From Cavenderia fasciculata (Eukaryota; Evosea; Eumycetozoa; Acytosteliales; Cavenderiaceae), in assembly GCF_000203815.1 (NCBI RefSeq), contig NW_004457729.1:3720674-3784673 (forward strand): a stretch of DNA of 64,000 nt, written 5' to 3'. The position numbers and the translations under genes are program-made. Positions 35,273 through 46,892 of this stretch are shown piece after piece (positions within the stretch are counted from its first letter, which is position 1; each line of letters begins with the position of its first letter). The notes under the pieces are model-generated. The model searched no databases. It had not been told where the DNA came from and saw only the letters and a list, made by a program, of their open reading frames with translations.

Positions 35273-35424
35273 TCTTCTTTAATCTTCTAATCTAAATCTT
35301 TTATCTATCGGATAGATAAGATAAAAAGTGGTCAACTATAATGATTATGTTTTTGGTGTTGTTGGATATCGATTCGAATTGGGGTGTGTGTGTGTGAGTC
35401 TTACTTCTACTAACTACTGATCAC

Positions 35425-35491
<67 letters not shown>
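35425..35491 (+). repeat. TAA/AAT trinucleotide microsatellite
   Basis: About 22 uninterrupted TAA units. On the minus strand it produces an artefactual all-Tyr frame, not a gene. The rest of 35273-35778 shows only AT-rich DNA and a GTGTGTGT run (about 35382-35397). Confidence 0.9.
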
Positions 35492-35492
<1 letters not shown>

Positions 35493-35778
35493 GGGAATAA
35501 CAACAAAAAATAACCATACCATACAATGTGGTGGGGAATTGATGTGATGAAAAAAGTGGTTATGGATATTGCTCGATTGGTTCATATAATTCCATTGGAA
35601 TATTAATTTCCTGACCGAGACACACACATTCGACTCCTCGAGAAAAGATATTACTGTTGTGAGAATGTTAGGTTGAGAGATGTTTGACAACCTCGACCTT
35701 TTCAATATGTCACATTTCATCTGTTGATCTGTCAGCTGTCTGCATCAAATCTTTTGCTAGCAGCAGTAGGAGTGGTGG

Positions 35779-36099
35779 ATGAGAGTCAAGTTCAGTCTGC
35801 TCCAAGCCAAGAAAGCAGATCTTAACAATGTTATTGATTATTTGATTGAAAACTATTTTAGCGCAAGTTTGAGAGAGTTGAAGAGAAAAGTAATAGTAAT
35901 TATATCTACTATTATCTACTACCGAGATTGGATTGATGATTATAATTATCTGTTCGCGGGATTTGTTCAAATAATACCTTTCATTTTTCTGATGAGACTT
36001 CAACAACAAAATTATCAAAAAAAAATTATTATCTTTGCGGCTCTGTTGCCGGTGATTTTTCCGTTGGCCTTTGCAAAAGGTCACGTTTTAAAAAGGTGA
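35779..36099 (+). CDS. possible small two-helix membrane protein, uncharacterised
   Basis: 106 residues, single ORF. The first half is charged and amphipathic (LLQAKKADLNNVIDYLIENY, ASLRELKRKVIVIISTIIYY); the second has two hydrophobic segments (YLFAGFVQIIPFIFLMRL and IIIFAALLPVIFPLAFA), ending GHVLKR. An in-frame TAG lies just upstream of the ATG, so this is the first available start. I recognise no family. The reverse strand is also open over part of this interval (35710-36084) but gives a low-complexity product. Support is only the amphipathic pattern and the length, so a chance ORF is possible. Confidence 0.35.
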   Translation: MRVKFSLLQAKKADLNNVIDYLIENYFSASLRELKRKVIVIISTIIYYRDWIDDYNYLFAGFVQIIPFIFLMRLQQQNYQKKIIIFAALLPVIFPLAFAKGHVLKR

Positions 36100-36293
36100 T
36101 CAAAGTAGTGTTGTGAGTGAGTGTGTGGTTGTCAACAACATAAACACATTTTATTTTCATCGGCATTGAAATCTATCTATCTACTTATAAGTAGTCATAG
36201 GAGTAGTATAGTAGGAATAAGAGATCAATCAATCTTTATTTATTTATTTATTTATTTTAAGAGGCACACAAAGAAAGAGAAAGAGAGTGGAGA

Positions 36294-37438
36294 ATGCGTT
36301 CGAGTAGTATATCAGTGATCATTGCTACTTTACTAGTAACCATAATAGTAGCATTGTTATCATCTACGACCACTGTTGTTGTTGTTGATGCAAAGCAACA
36401 ACACAGTAATAATAATAATAGAGGCATAAGATTAAAAATAAATGATGGTGATGATATTGTATCACCACCACCTGCAAACCCTGCATTTCAAATGGATCGT
36501 GCATATGCACATTTAATGGTATGTGTCATGATCATCAAAACACTCAATATTAAATTAATTAATTAATTAATGGGACCTTTTAATTTTAGTATTCATATTC
36601 ATCATATTGTGATAATGATGTAGTTAGTAATTGGACATGTCCGTATTGTATCAACCAATATATTCCACATCTAGATGTAACCCAACTTTTAATTCATGAT
36701 CGTACCAATACATTTGGTTTTATTGGTATTTCCCAAAATAATACAAGTATGGCATGCAAAACTTACACTTTCAAATATTTATTTATATATATATTTTGTT
36801 ATTCAAATATTGATCAAATATATTTCTTATTCTAATCTTATCTAGTTGTCATTGCATTTAGAGGAACTGAAGGACCAAATCTAGCAAATTGGATTACCAA
36901 TTTAAATATTGCAAAGTTGGCACCATACCCTGGATTCCCATCGGCAATGGTTCATGCTGGATTCCTCGATGCCTATGGACACGTTCAAGACCAAGTAGAG
37001 ACTGGTATCACTGCTGCGCTTGAAAAGTGTCCACAGTGCGACAAGTTTATTGCCACTGGACACAGTTTGGGTGGTGCATTGGCCGTGTTGGCCGTTGCCG
37101 ACGTCTACCCACGACTCATTAATCTGCCCATTGAAATGTATACATTTGGAAGTCCACGTGTTGGAAATGTTGGATTTGTCGAGTATTTTGAATCCGTAGT
37201 ATTACAGTCCTACTGGAGACTTGTCAACTACCACGATGTCGTCCCACATCTACCATCAAAGTGGATGAACTTTTACCATTTACCCGTTGAAGTTTGGTTC
37301 AACAATTCAGCTGACCCTCTGGAATACAAAATGTGTAATGGCTCTGGTGAAGACCCAACCTGTTCAGATTCTCTTCTAGTTGCTTTAAATATTCCAAATC
37401 ATTTAGATTATTTACAAATTGAAAAGGCTCTTTGTTAG
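36294..37438 (+). CDS. secreted class 3 lipase
   Basis: 324 residues in three exons: 36294-36518, 36590-36746, 36846-37438, all phase-consistent. A signal peptide is clear (SISVIIATLLVTIIVALLSS then VVVVDAKQ). The Lipase_3 fold shows YAHLMYSYSSYC, IVIAFRGTEGPNLANWITNL, the nucleophile elbow ATGHSLGGALA (Ser about 200), YTFGSPRVGN, the catalytic Asp region RLVNYHDVVPHLP and a C-terminal His in NIPNHLDYL. The triad Ser-Asp-His is complete. Several Cys in the N-terminal part (YCDN, WTCPYC) and C-terminal part (KMCNGSG, DPTCSD) suggest disulfides, fitting secretion or phagosomal delivery. Role: triacylglycerol or phospholipid ester hydrolysis; the exact substrate is unknown. Confidence 0.92.
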
Positions 37439-37747
37439 TAAACTAATAATAGAATATTAAATAATGAATAAATAATAATAATAATAATAATAATAACCCG
37501 ATGATATAATATAATTAAAACCGATTAATCTACACTACTACATTCCATTTCCAATTTCCATTTCATTTCATTAAATAATAAAAAATAAAGTCAAGTAAAA
37601 GATAAATAAGATTAGATTAGAAGGATATTGATTGTTTTTGTTTTAAAAATAAATATTTGTACAAAAAAATTTTAATGAAATACTTTTGTTTAAAGAGATA
37701 CTTTGATTTAAAATTCTTTCTTTTGGTTTCGTGATGTTGTGAATGTA

Positions 37748-37784
<37 letters not shown>

Positions 37785-38283
37785 AGTTGGATGACGATGA
37801 TGAATATATAGAGTTGGTTGGTTGGGTGGTTGGGGGAGGAGGGGAGTTGGTTGGGGATAGGAGAAGGAAGGTGTATTTAATCGTATCTTTAAATCAAGGG
37901 ACCACATTGATTCAATCATTCATGAAGTAGGTCGTCACCAAAAGTAGATATTGATTGGATCCAGTCTCTGTGGGGCTATTATTATTATTATTATTATTGA
38001 TTAAAAAAAAAAAACATCATCATTGGACAAAGTAGGGAGGGAGAATGACAAATTGATAGATAGATAAAGAAAGAAAGAAAGAAAGATTTTTAGAAACATA
38101 ATATATAAGTGTGATGTGAAAAAGAATTATTATTATTTGATTCTTTGTTGTTTGTTGTTGTTGTTGTTTATAATACAATTAAGTTAATCAAAGTTATGTT
38201 ATGTGTGTGTTGTTTGTGAATGGTGGATATAGTTGGGGAAACTTGAAACTTGAAACTAGGGAATTGGGAATTGGAAATCAATC
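37439..38283. other. intergenic between convergent genes
   Basis: About 845 bases between the lipase and ARID gene stops, with AAT and TTA repeats (about 37474-37494 and 37750-37782), an A-run (about 38004-38015) and GTT runs. No gene seen. Confidence 0.55.
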
Positions 38284-39908
38284 TTAACGACTTTCAACAA
38301 CTCTTAATCTATGTTCTATAAATAAATAAAATATTAATCATCTGTTCAATCTATCCTATCTTGTTTTATCTTATATTTTATCTTACCACTTTTAATTCTT
38401 TTCAAGAATTGACTAATGATTGAATCTTCATCAATCTTTTGAGCATCAAAATGTTGGGAGACAGCATTGACCAATTCCCGGCGTGATGGTGAATTTGAAA
38501 GCTTGAGTTTGTGAAGGGCATTGTACTTTTTGAGTGACTTGTTCTCGAGAATCTTTAAATTTACAGCTGGGTAGTGTGACGTTGAGGTGGATGTCATCGA
38601 AGCTGACGACACTGACGAAGCGGCTGTCAACGACCCAAGGAGATAATCATCTGATGATGGGTGGAAAATGGCGTTTGAAAGATGTGAAGAAGATGATGAT
38701 GAAGAGGAGGATGCGTTGGAAATGGGAGCCGATGGGATAAACGAGGTGGAAGTGGTGGAAGAGGAACTATTTACAATGTTGAGACTGCCGTTACTGCTAT
38801 TAAGGTTAATGTTGTTGTTGTTGTTGTTATTGGACAAAGAAGAAATTGGGATACCATTATGATTATGATTATGGTTGTTATTTGAAGTATGATGAGTTGG
38901 ACTGCTATTAGGACTGCTCGCAATTTGTTGGTGTTGATGAAATTGTTGCTCAAAAGTTGGTGTTGAAATCATCGAGGAAATGGTTGGTGAACTTGAACTC
39001 TCTCTTTCTCTCTCCCTTTCTCTTTCTCTTTGGTGTTGGATGTGTTGGAAATGTTGGTGTTGTTGGAAATGTGGTTGAGGTTGTTGTTGAGGATGTTGTT
39101 GAGGTGACGAGTGTTGTTGTTGTTGATGTTGATGTTGATGAAGATGTGCTACATTGGCAGTACTGGGTTGTGAGATGAGCGAGCCGGGTGAGGAGGTGGG
39201 GGAGCTCTTGCCGGCGACACCATTCAGAGGGTTGGGGGCAGACGCGTAGAATTTTTTCTTGCGGGCCGAGGCCGAGCCCGACGCGTCGAGCATCTGCTGC
39301 TTCTTGTCAGAGGGCGACTTGGAGAGATGCTTCTCAAAGGCCTCGTAGTCAAAGCGCTCGTCATCATCCATTTGCAGGTGGAACTTGCGTTCAAAGGGGT
39401 AGAGGTACTTGAGGTAATGGATACGCAGACGAAAACCGGCGTCTGTGCGCTCGGGGTCGACGGCCAACTCGGTTGTGATCTGACGCCACAACTTGTTCTC
39501 AATGACGGCGACTAGACCACCACGCGAGATGACACAGTGGTACAGCTTGTAGAGGTTGAGCTCCTTGTGGTCGAAAATGGGTATCTTTTCAATTGGCGTG
39601 CCACGGTTGGCCATAAACGAGAATAGTTGCGAGATGAATCGCTTCTCTTCCAAATCCTCTTGTGACAATTGTTGCGATGGCTGTGGAGGACTGCTACTGT
39701 TAATGTTATTGCTGCTGGCGGCGGCGGTGGCACCAGCCGAGCTTCCAGCACCACCGTTGCTGCTATGTGAATAATATGGAGTAGATGATTGTGACGACGA
39801 TGACGATGACGATTGTTGTTGTTGCTGGTAATATTGTTGTTGAGGTGGAAGTGAAAAGGTATTGCCACCTCCGCCTTGGTGGGGGCTTGATATAGGGCTC
39901 ATTAACAT
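38284..39908 (-). CDS. ARID/BRIGHT-domain DNA-binding protein
   Basis: 517 residues in two exons, 39908-38387 and 38315-38284. After a Gln/Ser-rich leader, residues about 87-175 form an ARID domain: EEKRFISQLFSFMANRGTPI, EKIPIFDHKELNLYKLYHCV, SRGGLVAVIENKLWRQITTE and FRLRIHYLKYLYPFE. This matches the ARID helices, including the conserved GG and LYPFE-like end. Residues about 190-440 are a long Ser/Asn/Gln/His low-complexity region. The C-terminus is again structured (NLKILENKSLKKYNALHKLK, SRRELVNAVSQHFDAQKIDE, ISQFLKRIKSE), resembling a SAP30-type module: a short helix bundle with RRELVNAVSQHF. The tiny last exon (10 codons) is supported by a GTAAG donor and phase. Likely a nuclear chromatin or transcription factor. 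The coding DNA around 39180-39560 is markedly GC-richer than its surroundings. Confidence 0.88.
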
Positions 39909-42900
39909 TTTTGTTGGATCAACTTTGAAACACAGAGAGTGTGTGTGATGAATGATTAGTTTTTTTTAAACTATATATACAATGAAAAGAGATGAGAGTA
40001 GCGTAGTGAGTGAGAGACTGTTGGAAATTTAAAAAAATCTAGAAGATTCCAGAAATTGAAATTGATATAAAGATTGTTGGGTGGTTTGATTGATTGGTGT
40101 GTCTCTGACTTTTTTTTTTTGACTATGAATTAATTAAACTGTGAAAATGTTGTTATATATATATATAAAAATATGGGTTGTTGAGTTGTTGGATATATTT
40201 GATAGTTAGATGTACACTATATAACTAATATTTTAGGGAATGTTGGAGATTATTATTATTTCTAGAAATAAATAAATAATAAATTAGTATTTAATGGAAA
40301 TAAAGAGTGAAGTGAAGAGGAGAGTAAAGAGTGAAGTGAAGTGTATGTATGTGTTTGTGTGTGTATATGTCTGGCGTTTGACTGTTAAATATATAATAAA
40401 TAAATAAATTTTAAAGAATGATTCTTTTCTATCTTTTAATTCAAATTGAATATGTCGAAGAAGGGAAGGGAAGAGTCCAACCAATAATTCAGTTGAATGT
40501 TTGAAAGTGAACGTGAATGCAGTTGTTGATCATATGAAAAAGCTGAACCGACTGATCAGTCCAATTAATTGATTGATTGATTGATTGATTGTTGGATGGA
40601 TGGATGGCTGACGGGATGCATGTCATATGATGACTGGTCTGCTTTGCAGGGTTTGGGGTGGTGGGGTGTGATGTGGCGTGGTGATGATGGTGGTAGGGGG
40701 ATCATCATCGTCAGGTGATTGTGATGTGTGAAAGGAGAGAATCAGGGATGAGAATCATCATCATGCATTTAGTTCGGAATACCCACCTACCTACCTACCT
40801 ACCTACCACTTACTCACCCCTTGCCGATACTTTTCTGCGAAGGTCAGGCGGTCAAATAAATTTTATTTAAAGTGATGGTGGGTTCTACTGACTTGAACAA
40901 CTCAACCGAATCTATGGGTAGGGGTTGTTGTTGTACAGTTAGAGTTGAAAATTCAAAAAATGGTGGATTGTGTGTGTGGGTGTGGTGGGTGTATTTGATC
41001 TATAGATAGAGGGAGAGATTTTTTTTTTGATCGTGCAACGTAGGGGTGTGCCAATCACCAACACGATGCGTGATCAACCAACCAACCAACCAACCAATGT
41101 AATGTAATGTAACTGCTGTCATATGACATCCCATCCATCCATGAATTCAAGAGATCTCTTTTGTTTTTAAATTGTCAAAATGGAAAAGGAGAAAGAAAGA
41201 GGTGAAGGTCGCACGACGACGACGACGACTATCACCATCGTGATAAAAAGATGGAAAGATGGAAAATAAAAAAATAAAAAGTTGAACATAACATGGCGAA
41301 GAAAGGGGTAGGGTTTCGATTGAATTTTTGGGTTTTTGACAAAGGACAAGATTGGTCATCTTCCAATCAATCCAACAAAGAGATAGATAGATAGAATAGG
41401 ATTTCTCCTGGGGTTTGAGAGGATGATTTTGTTTGAAACATACCAATTAATTTGAGTTTTAAACTTTTGGCTAAATGACAATTTCTTTTCTTTTGGCTTC
41501 TTCTTGGGGATGGTTTTAATCAGATGGTTTTAATTTTAATTATTACAAATGGGAGGGCTACTACTACTAGATTGGAAATAAATAAATATATTGATTAATT
41601 AAAATAATTAATGTTGTGGCTTGGTTTGAAAAAAAAAAAACAACAGATGATTCAATTTTTAAAATCTGGAAAATGAAATGGTACAATGATGATGATGGTA
41701 GTTGCAAGAGGTACAAGTAGTAATGATGATGATAGTATTATTGTGATTTTGTTGCGACGATATTAATTTTTTCATTGGTATTGAAATATAATATTTTAAA
41801 CTGTTTGTTGTTGTTGTTTAACGTCTGGAATTGTGGATACCACACAATTAATAATAATAAATAATGACAGGTGGAAATTTCCAAACACAAAAAAGATACT
41901 AAATTAATTATTATAGTAGGTTAGGTGGAGGTGGAAGATGAAGATGATAATTAAATATCTCTCTCTCTCTAGTTGCTGTTCTTGTTCTTGTTCTTCTTCC
42001 TCTTCTTCTTATCACCATCATTCATCATCAATCATCAATCATCAAATTGGTTGTTTAATAGATAGACAAAAAAAAAAAAAAAGAGAATAAATAAATTTAA
42101 ATTTAAATTTAAATTCACATATTCAACCTAGGAGAGTAGTAGTAGTAGTAATATCAAGTGTGGTAGATGGGTAGGGGTGGGATGGTGGTAGAGGATTGAA
42201 TCGAGGAGAGGACGAGAAGGTTGGGATTGCTGGTATATTATTGCAGCTGTTGTTGCGCTATTGTACAATTAAATTTAAAAATGGAAACAAATGTGCTATC
42301 CAGCAGGCATCTCAGGTGGCAGGTACGGTAAAGAGGGGTAGGAATACGTATATCTATCCAACCAAACCAGCCAGCCCGCCTGAATGTCATGCCAGGCAAC
42401 CAGCCAGCCAGCCAGCCAGCTGCTAGATGACACTTTTAATTAACCATGTGTGTGTGTTGACCAACCAACCAACCAACCAACCAAAGTCGCCGTGCATTCA
42501 GCTGACTATCTTCCCCGCAGTCTGTCAGTCAGTCAACTAATTTGATATACACATGTGGAATGGTGATCTTGAGAGGAGAGGAGAGGAACGATTTTCCAAT
42601 AATTCTGGGATGACAAACAAACAAATAGCATGGATGAAGAATGGTGCTCCATGTGATCCATATGTCGTAATTTACTGTGGGTAATATTGTTTTTATGATA
42701 TATATTTTAAACAATGTGTATGTGTGTGTGGTGGTGGGGGATAATAATTCATGATCAACATTGAGTACGATATTATTGACGGAATTTCATATCACCTTTA
42801 TCATCCCCTCCACGGAACATATGAACAACATATGAATGATCATTCATTTGGGGAGTGAGAGGTGGAGGTGAAGATATGATAATTAATTTAAAATGAATGT

Positions 42901-43943
42901 ATTATTATTGTATTGTTGATGGTAACATCTACCCTACCCCCACTTGCTAATCAGTCAACATCGTATGCGTGAAATTCATATGTTTGATTAGATGATGATG
43001 ATGATTATGATTATTCAAACCAGGCAAATCAAAAAAAATGATGATCAAATAAATAAATATTTGCTGCATACACTGATTTAATTTGATTGCTTCTTTTTTG
43101 GGTGGGATATTTACCAATCATCATCAATCACACCAAACATATGCCAACTTGAATTGACTGATGTACATATGGTGGGGGTTTGGAATGGTAAATCTAAAAT
43201 CTCTTCTTTTTTTTTCTCTTTCAGATTCTTATGTTGTTGTTGTTCATCATCTTGTCATATCTTGTTGTTGTTGATGATTCCTTTCTTCCTTGATTCATTT
43301 CATTCATTACTTTGTTTTCCTTTCTTACAAAACTGTTGGTGATGATGAATGTAGGGGGATGGATGGGATTGGATTGGATGGGATGGGATGGTTGTTGTTG
43401 TCGTCGTAGTCGTAGTTGGGGATGAATCATTCATCACGATGATATGAATTGCAGAGCAATCAAACAAACAAACAAACAAATAAATGCTACATCCATTCAT
43501 TTATTCATTCATTTGACTGGATACTATTTAATAATAAAAGATTACTACAAATAGAACACACAACCACAAACTGTGGTGGTGAGTGGTGGTGGGTAATAAA
43601 GTGGATTGCGTCGTGGTAAACATCATATGACGATGATCATGATGGATGGAAAAAAACACAAATGTCAAATCGTATTTGAAAATTCGATTGCAACAATATC
43701 GATGATTTAATGAAATTTGGAATCATCAATCATTACTCTGACATGACATGATCTGTTATCAAGTCTGTGCACAGCTACGAATCCATCATATATCGATGGA
43801 ATATCAGAATCAAATGTATCCAAGTGATGTATAAATATATTTATGTGGTGTAAACACGACGACGACGACGATGAAATGGGTATCGGGGGGGTGTCGGATT
43901 TGATTATGGTTATAATTATTTACCTTTTTAAATTTTACAAGGC

Positions 43944-43944
<1 letters not shown>

Positions 43945-43987
<43 letters not shown>
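43945..43987 (+). repeat. ATT trinucleotide microsatellite
   Basis: About 14 ATT units within the gene-poor region; on the plus strand it yields an artefactual poly-Ile frame. Confidence 0.9.
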
Positions 43988-43988
<1 letters not shown>

Positions 43989-45153
43989 TGTTACTATATT
44001 ATTAATCGGATCTAAATTATATTATACTATACTATACTATACTACACTACTCTAATCTTTATGAATAAATTAATTTAATTTGTTATTGTTATTATCTATC
44101 TATCTTTCTCTTTCTCTTTTGTGTGAAATGTGTTTGTTGTTGTTGTTGTTGTAAAAAAAAAGAAAGTAATGCAAAAGACGAGGGAGGAGGAAGGGATGGA
44201 GTTAAATATTATGAGAAAGTTAGGAATGAAAATGAAAATGATGAATGAATGCAAGAGTTGTGAGTGGCACTGTAGGAGGAGGACGGATGAATGTATGAAC
44301 GATGATGGTGTTTGATTGGTTGGTTTTAATTTAAATTGAATCGACCCTTGCTACAAAAAAAAGGTGCAAAAGTCATTTTTCAATGCCCAAACAAGGTCAA
44401 ATAGAGATTAATTTTGTGTGGGGCGTGCGAGCAGGGGGAGGGGATCATCATGCATGCAAAGACAAGATTCTTGAAAAAAATTATTTGAAATCACAGGTCA
44501 GCAGCGTCGCTGACAAACACAATTGCAAAAGGGGAGGGATTTTAAAAATAAATAAATTAATGAGGTCTAACGTCTGAGGTCTTGCATTTCTGACCTCTCA
44601 TAGTTGAAAAAATTAATAATAAAAATAAAAATAAAAATAAAGAAAAGGAAGAAGAAGAAGTAGTAGTATTATAATGATGGTGATAATGATGATCGATCAT
44701 ATCTTCTTTAAAGAAAAGAGATAATTGATAAATGTATGTACATAATGTGATCGATCGATCAAAAGAGGGAAGATATGCGATGAGATAATAATAATGAATG
44801 ATGATATGGATGCTTGCTTACCACTAATCGATTTATAAATTTATCGGATGAATGTATTTTCTTTCTTTACTACTAACTGGATTATTTCTTTCTTTCTTTC
44901 TTTCTTACTTGTATTGCTACTATAATATATAATAATACTACTACTAACTTTATTGTTTTATGTGAAGAATATATTTAAATTATATTATATTTGTTTGATG
45001 ACGTTTAGGTATTATATTATTATGAATGTACCATGCGAGTTGTCAGATGACTTTGACCTTCTCATGATGATTAATAATTCATAATTAATTGAGAGGGCGG
45101 GCATGCTGATGGATGCACTACAAAATATCTGCGAATGAAAGAATTCATCGAAA

Positions 45154-45175
45154 ATGGGGGATGATCCTCCCCCAT
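45154..45175. repeat. perfect GC-rich hairpin
   Basis: An 8-base stem, ATGGGGGA (45154-45161) with TCCCCCAT (45168-45175), around a 6-base loop TGATCC. ATTC and GAAT flank it on either side, extending the symmetry. Confidence 0.75.
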
Positions 45176-46091
45176 CGAATTGCTGTCTCTAAAAAATGAA
45201 AAAATCCGACCATCACTCATCCCTTTGCATCACCCTCCCTCTTTCAGTTCAGGCATACTTTTGCCTCTGCATAGGGCAAATGGAATGATCGTGCACCCCG
45301 GTCATTGCCAATGACACGACATTTTCATTGGGCAAACCGACAAGAATAGGGGGTGTGATTTTTTGACAATGACAAGTGGTGGCCACCCCCTCACTCTAGT
45401 TACAATGATGAGGTCGAACAATTGTATTTGTGACAATCTCCCCCAAGATATTTAAAATCATTTGATCTGGAGTTCTACAACTCAAATCGATGATCTCACT
45501 GATCAAGCTGTTTCTGTGTCAACGTCTGCACACACAGAACAGACAAGGACAAACAGACGTTTGATTAATACGACTGCGGTTGGATTCACATAATCAATTC
45601 TATCAAATGACTATAGTTAGTGTGAAAGTATAAATCTAAAAGATGAAAAATCATCAGAACTTTGTCCTCTGACTTATTTTTATCTTGATAAAGTATCTCA
45701 AATCACAAAGTATAATTGCACAGAATTGTAAATTATGCAAACATATCTACATCCAACTAACCACATCCATCTTCTCAAAGTAAAAGATCTATTATTATTA
45801 TTATTGTACAATGCTAACTGTGATAAAAAGAATTATTATTAAAAAATTAACTTTTGTCATCATTGGCATGGATAATAATATTTTAAAAATATCCAGCGGT
45901 ATTATCTGATCACCTTTAAATCCGAGAAAGTTTTTAAAACTGGAGGTGCTCGCTGAAAACAACCGTTGAACTATATTCAATACACATCATCACACAATTA
46001 ATTCTATTTACAAATATCGATAACTATAGAGGAGAGTGAGCTTCGTCATTCATTCAAATTTAGATACAAAAAAAAAGAGAATAGAGCTGGA

Positions 46092-46487
46092 ATGAATAGA
46101 TCAAGTATAGTTTTAACAATCGTCGTTATGATGACAATATTTGCATTGTTTTTCACATCAACGACGCAATCGAGATCAATCACAATCAACGACAACAACC
46201 AAAAAGAAAATATAATAGACAACATTGTCTTTGAACAACAAGCTGATGTTGGTAATTTCACAGACTGTCTATTCTGTTTCGATGCAGTATTAGAGACCAA
46301 TCGTCAATACAAAAAAGGATCAACCTTTACAGAAATCTATCAAAGTCTGATTGCAAGATGTTCAAAGAGACACAATTATATTCCAGAGTGTATCGCTTAC
46401 ATTAAAGAAAATGAACCAACCATTTGGACTATGGTCGATGCAAATGAAGAAAGCATCTGTAAACAATTGGGTCAATGTCCATTATAA
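46092..46487 (+). CDS. secreted saposin-B-like (amoebapore-type) protein
   Basis: 131 residues, single exon. A signal peptide occupies residues 1-26 (SSIVLTIVVMMTIFALFFTS). The mature region has the six-Cys saposin pattern: DCLFCFDAVLE, then a Cys in IARCSKRHNY, one in PECIAYIKE, and a C-terminal pair in SICKQLGQCPL. The helical spacing, with I-Y-L residues between the Cys, also fits. Saposin-like proteins of amoebae bind or permeabilise membranes and act in phagolysosomes against bacteria, or help lipid hydrolysis. Only one saposin domain is present, with a 40-residue pro-region before it (ITINDNNQKENIIDNIVFEQ). It lies at the end of the gene-poor region; the next gene converges on it, and the 405 bases between them hold no gene. 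Confidence 0.87.
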   Translation: MNRSSIVLTIVVMMTIFALFFTSTTQSRSITINDNNQKENIIDNIVFEQQADVGNFTDCLFCFDAVLETNRQYKKGSTFTEIYQSLIARCSKRHNYIPECIAYIKENEPTIWTMVDANEESICKQLGQCPL

Positions 46488-46892
46488 AATAATCAACAAA
46501 TAAAATAATTAATTGTATATATTCACAAACAAAAGATTTATAAAATCATTGACAATTTAATTTAGATATATATAATCCAGGAAGGGGTTTAGAAAAAAAA
46601 AGGTAAAATTACTCGATGAAATAACATTGTTATTTCAGGTAATTGGGTTTATTAAAAATATATATTATTTACACATATGTATATATATGATTATATGATG
46701 ATTTACACACATACACTTACTTGACTAAATAAATTTCATCTTTTTTCGACAAACTAAATATTTAAATATAAATATATAAATATAAATATATATTGTCGAC
46801 CAAAAAAGAGATAGAAAGAGAGAGCAAGTTTTGTTTAGCCAAAAAAAGTAGGCAAAAAGGATCGATTCAGTCTAGTCCAGAGGTCTGGAGTT

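Larger units (their letters stand above)
39909..46091. other. 6.2-kb gene-poor region with small palindromes
   Basis: No ORF here resembles a protein family and no spliced gene could be built. The DNA is a mixture of simple repeats (ATT at 43945-43987; CTAC around 40790-40806; CCAA around 41076-41096 and 42460-42484; CAGC around 42394-42421) and islands of ordinary-looking sequence. Palindromes cluster at 44497-44514, 45154-45175, 45260-45280, 45301-45315 and 45508-45561. It lies between the divergent ARID and saposin-like genes and is much longer than most other gaps in the window. Confidence 0.6.

Noticed and set aside
41147-41446. 99-codon minus-strand frame in the gene-poor region
   Set aside because: Composition follows the underlying repeats (Phe/Ser/Arg runs) and nothing family-like appears.
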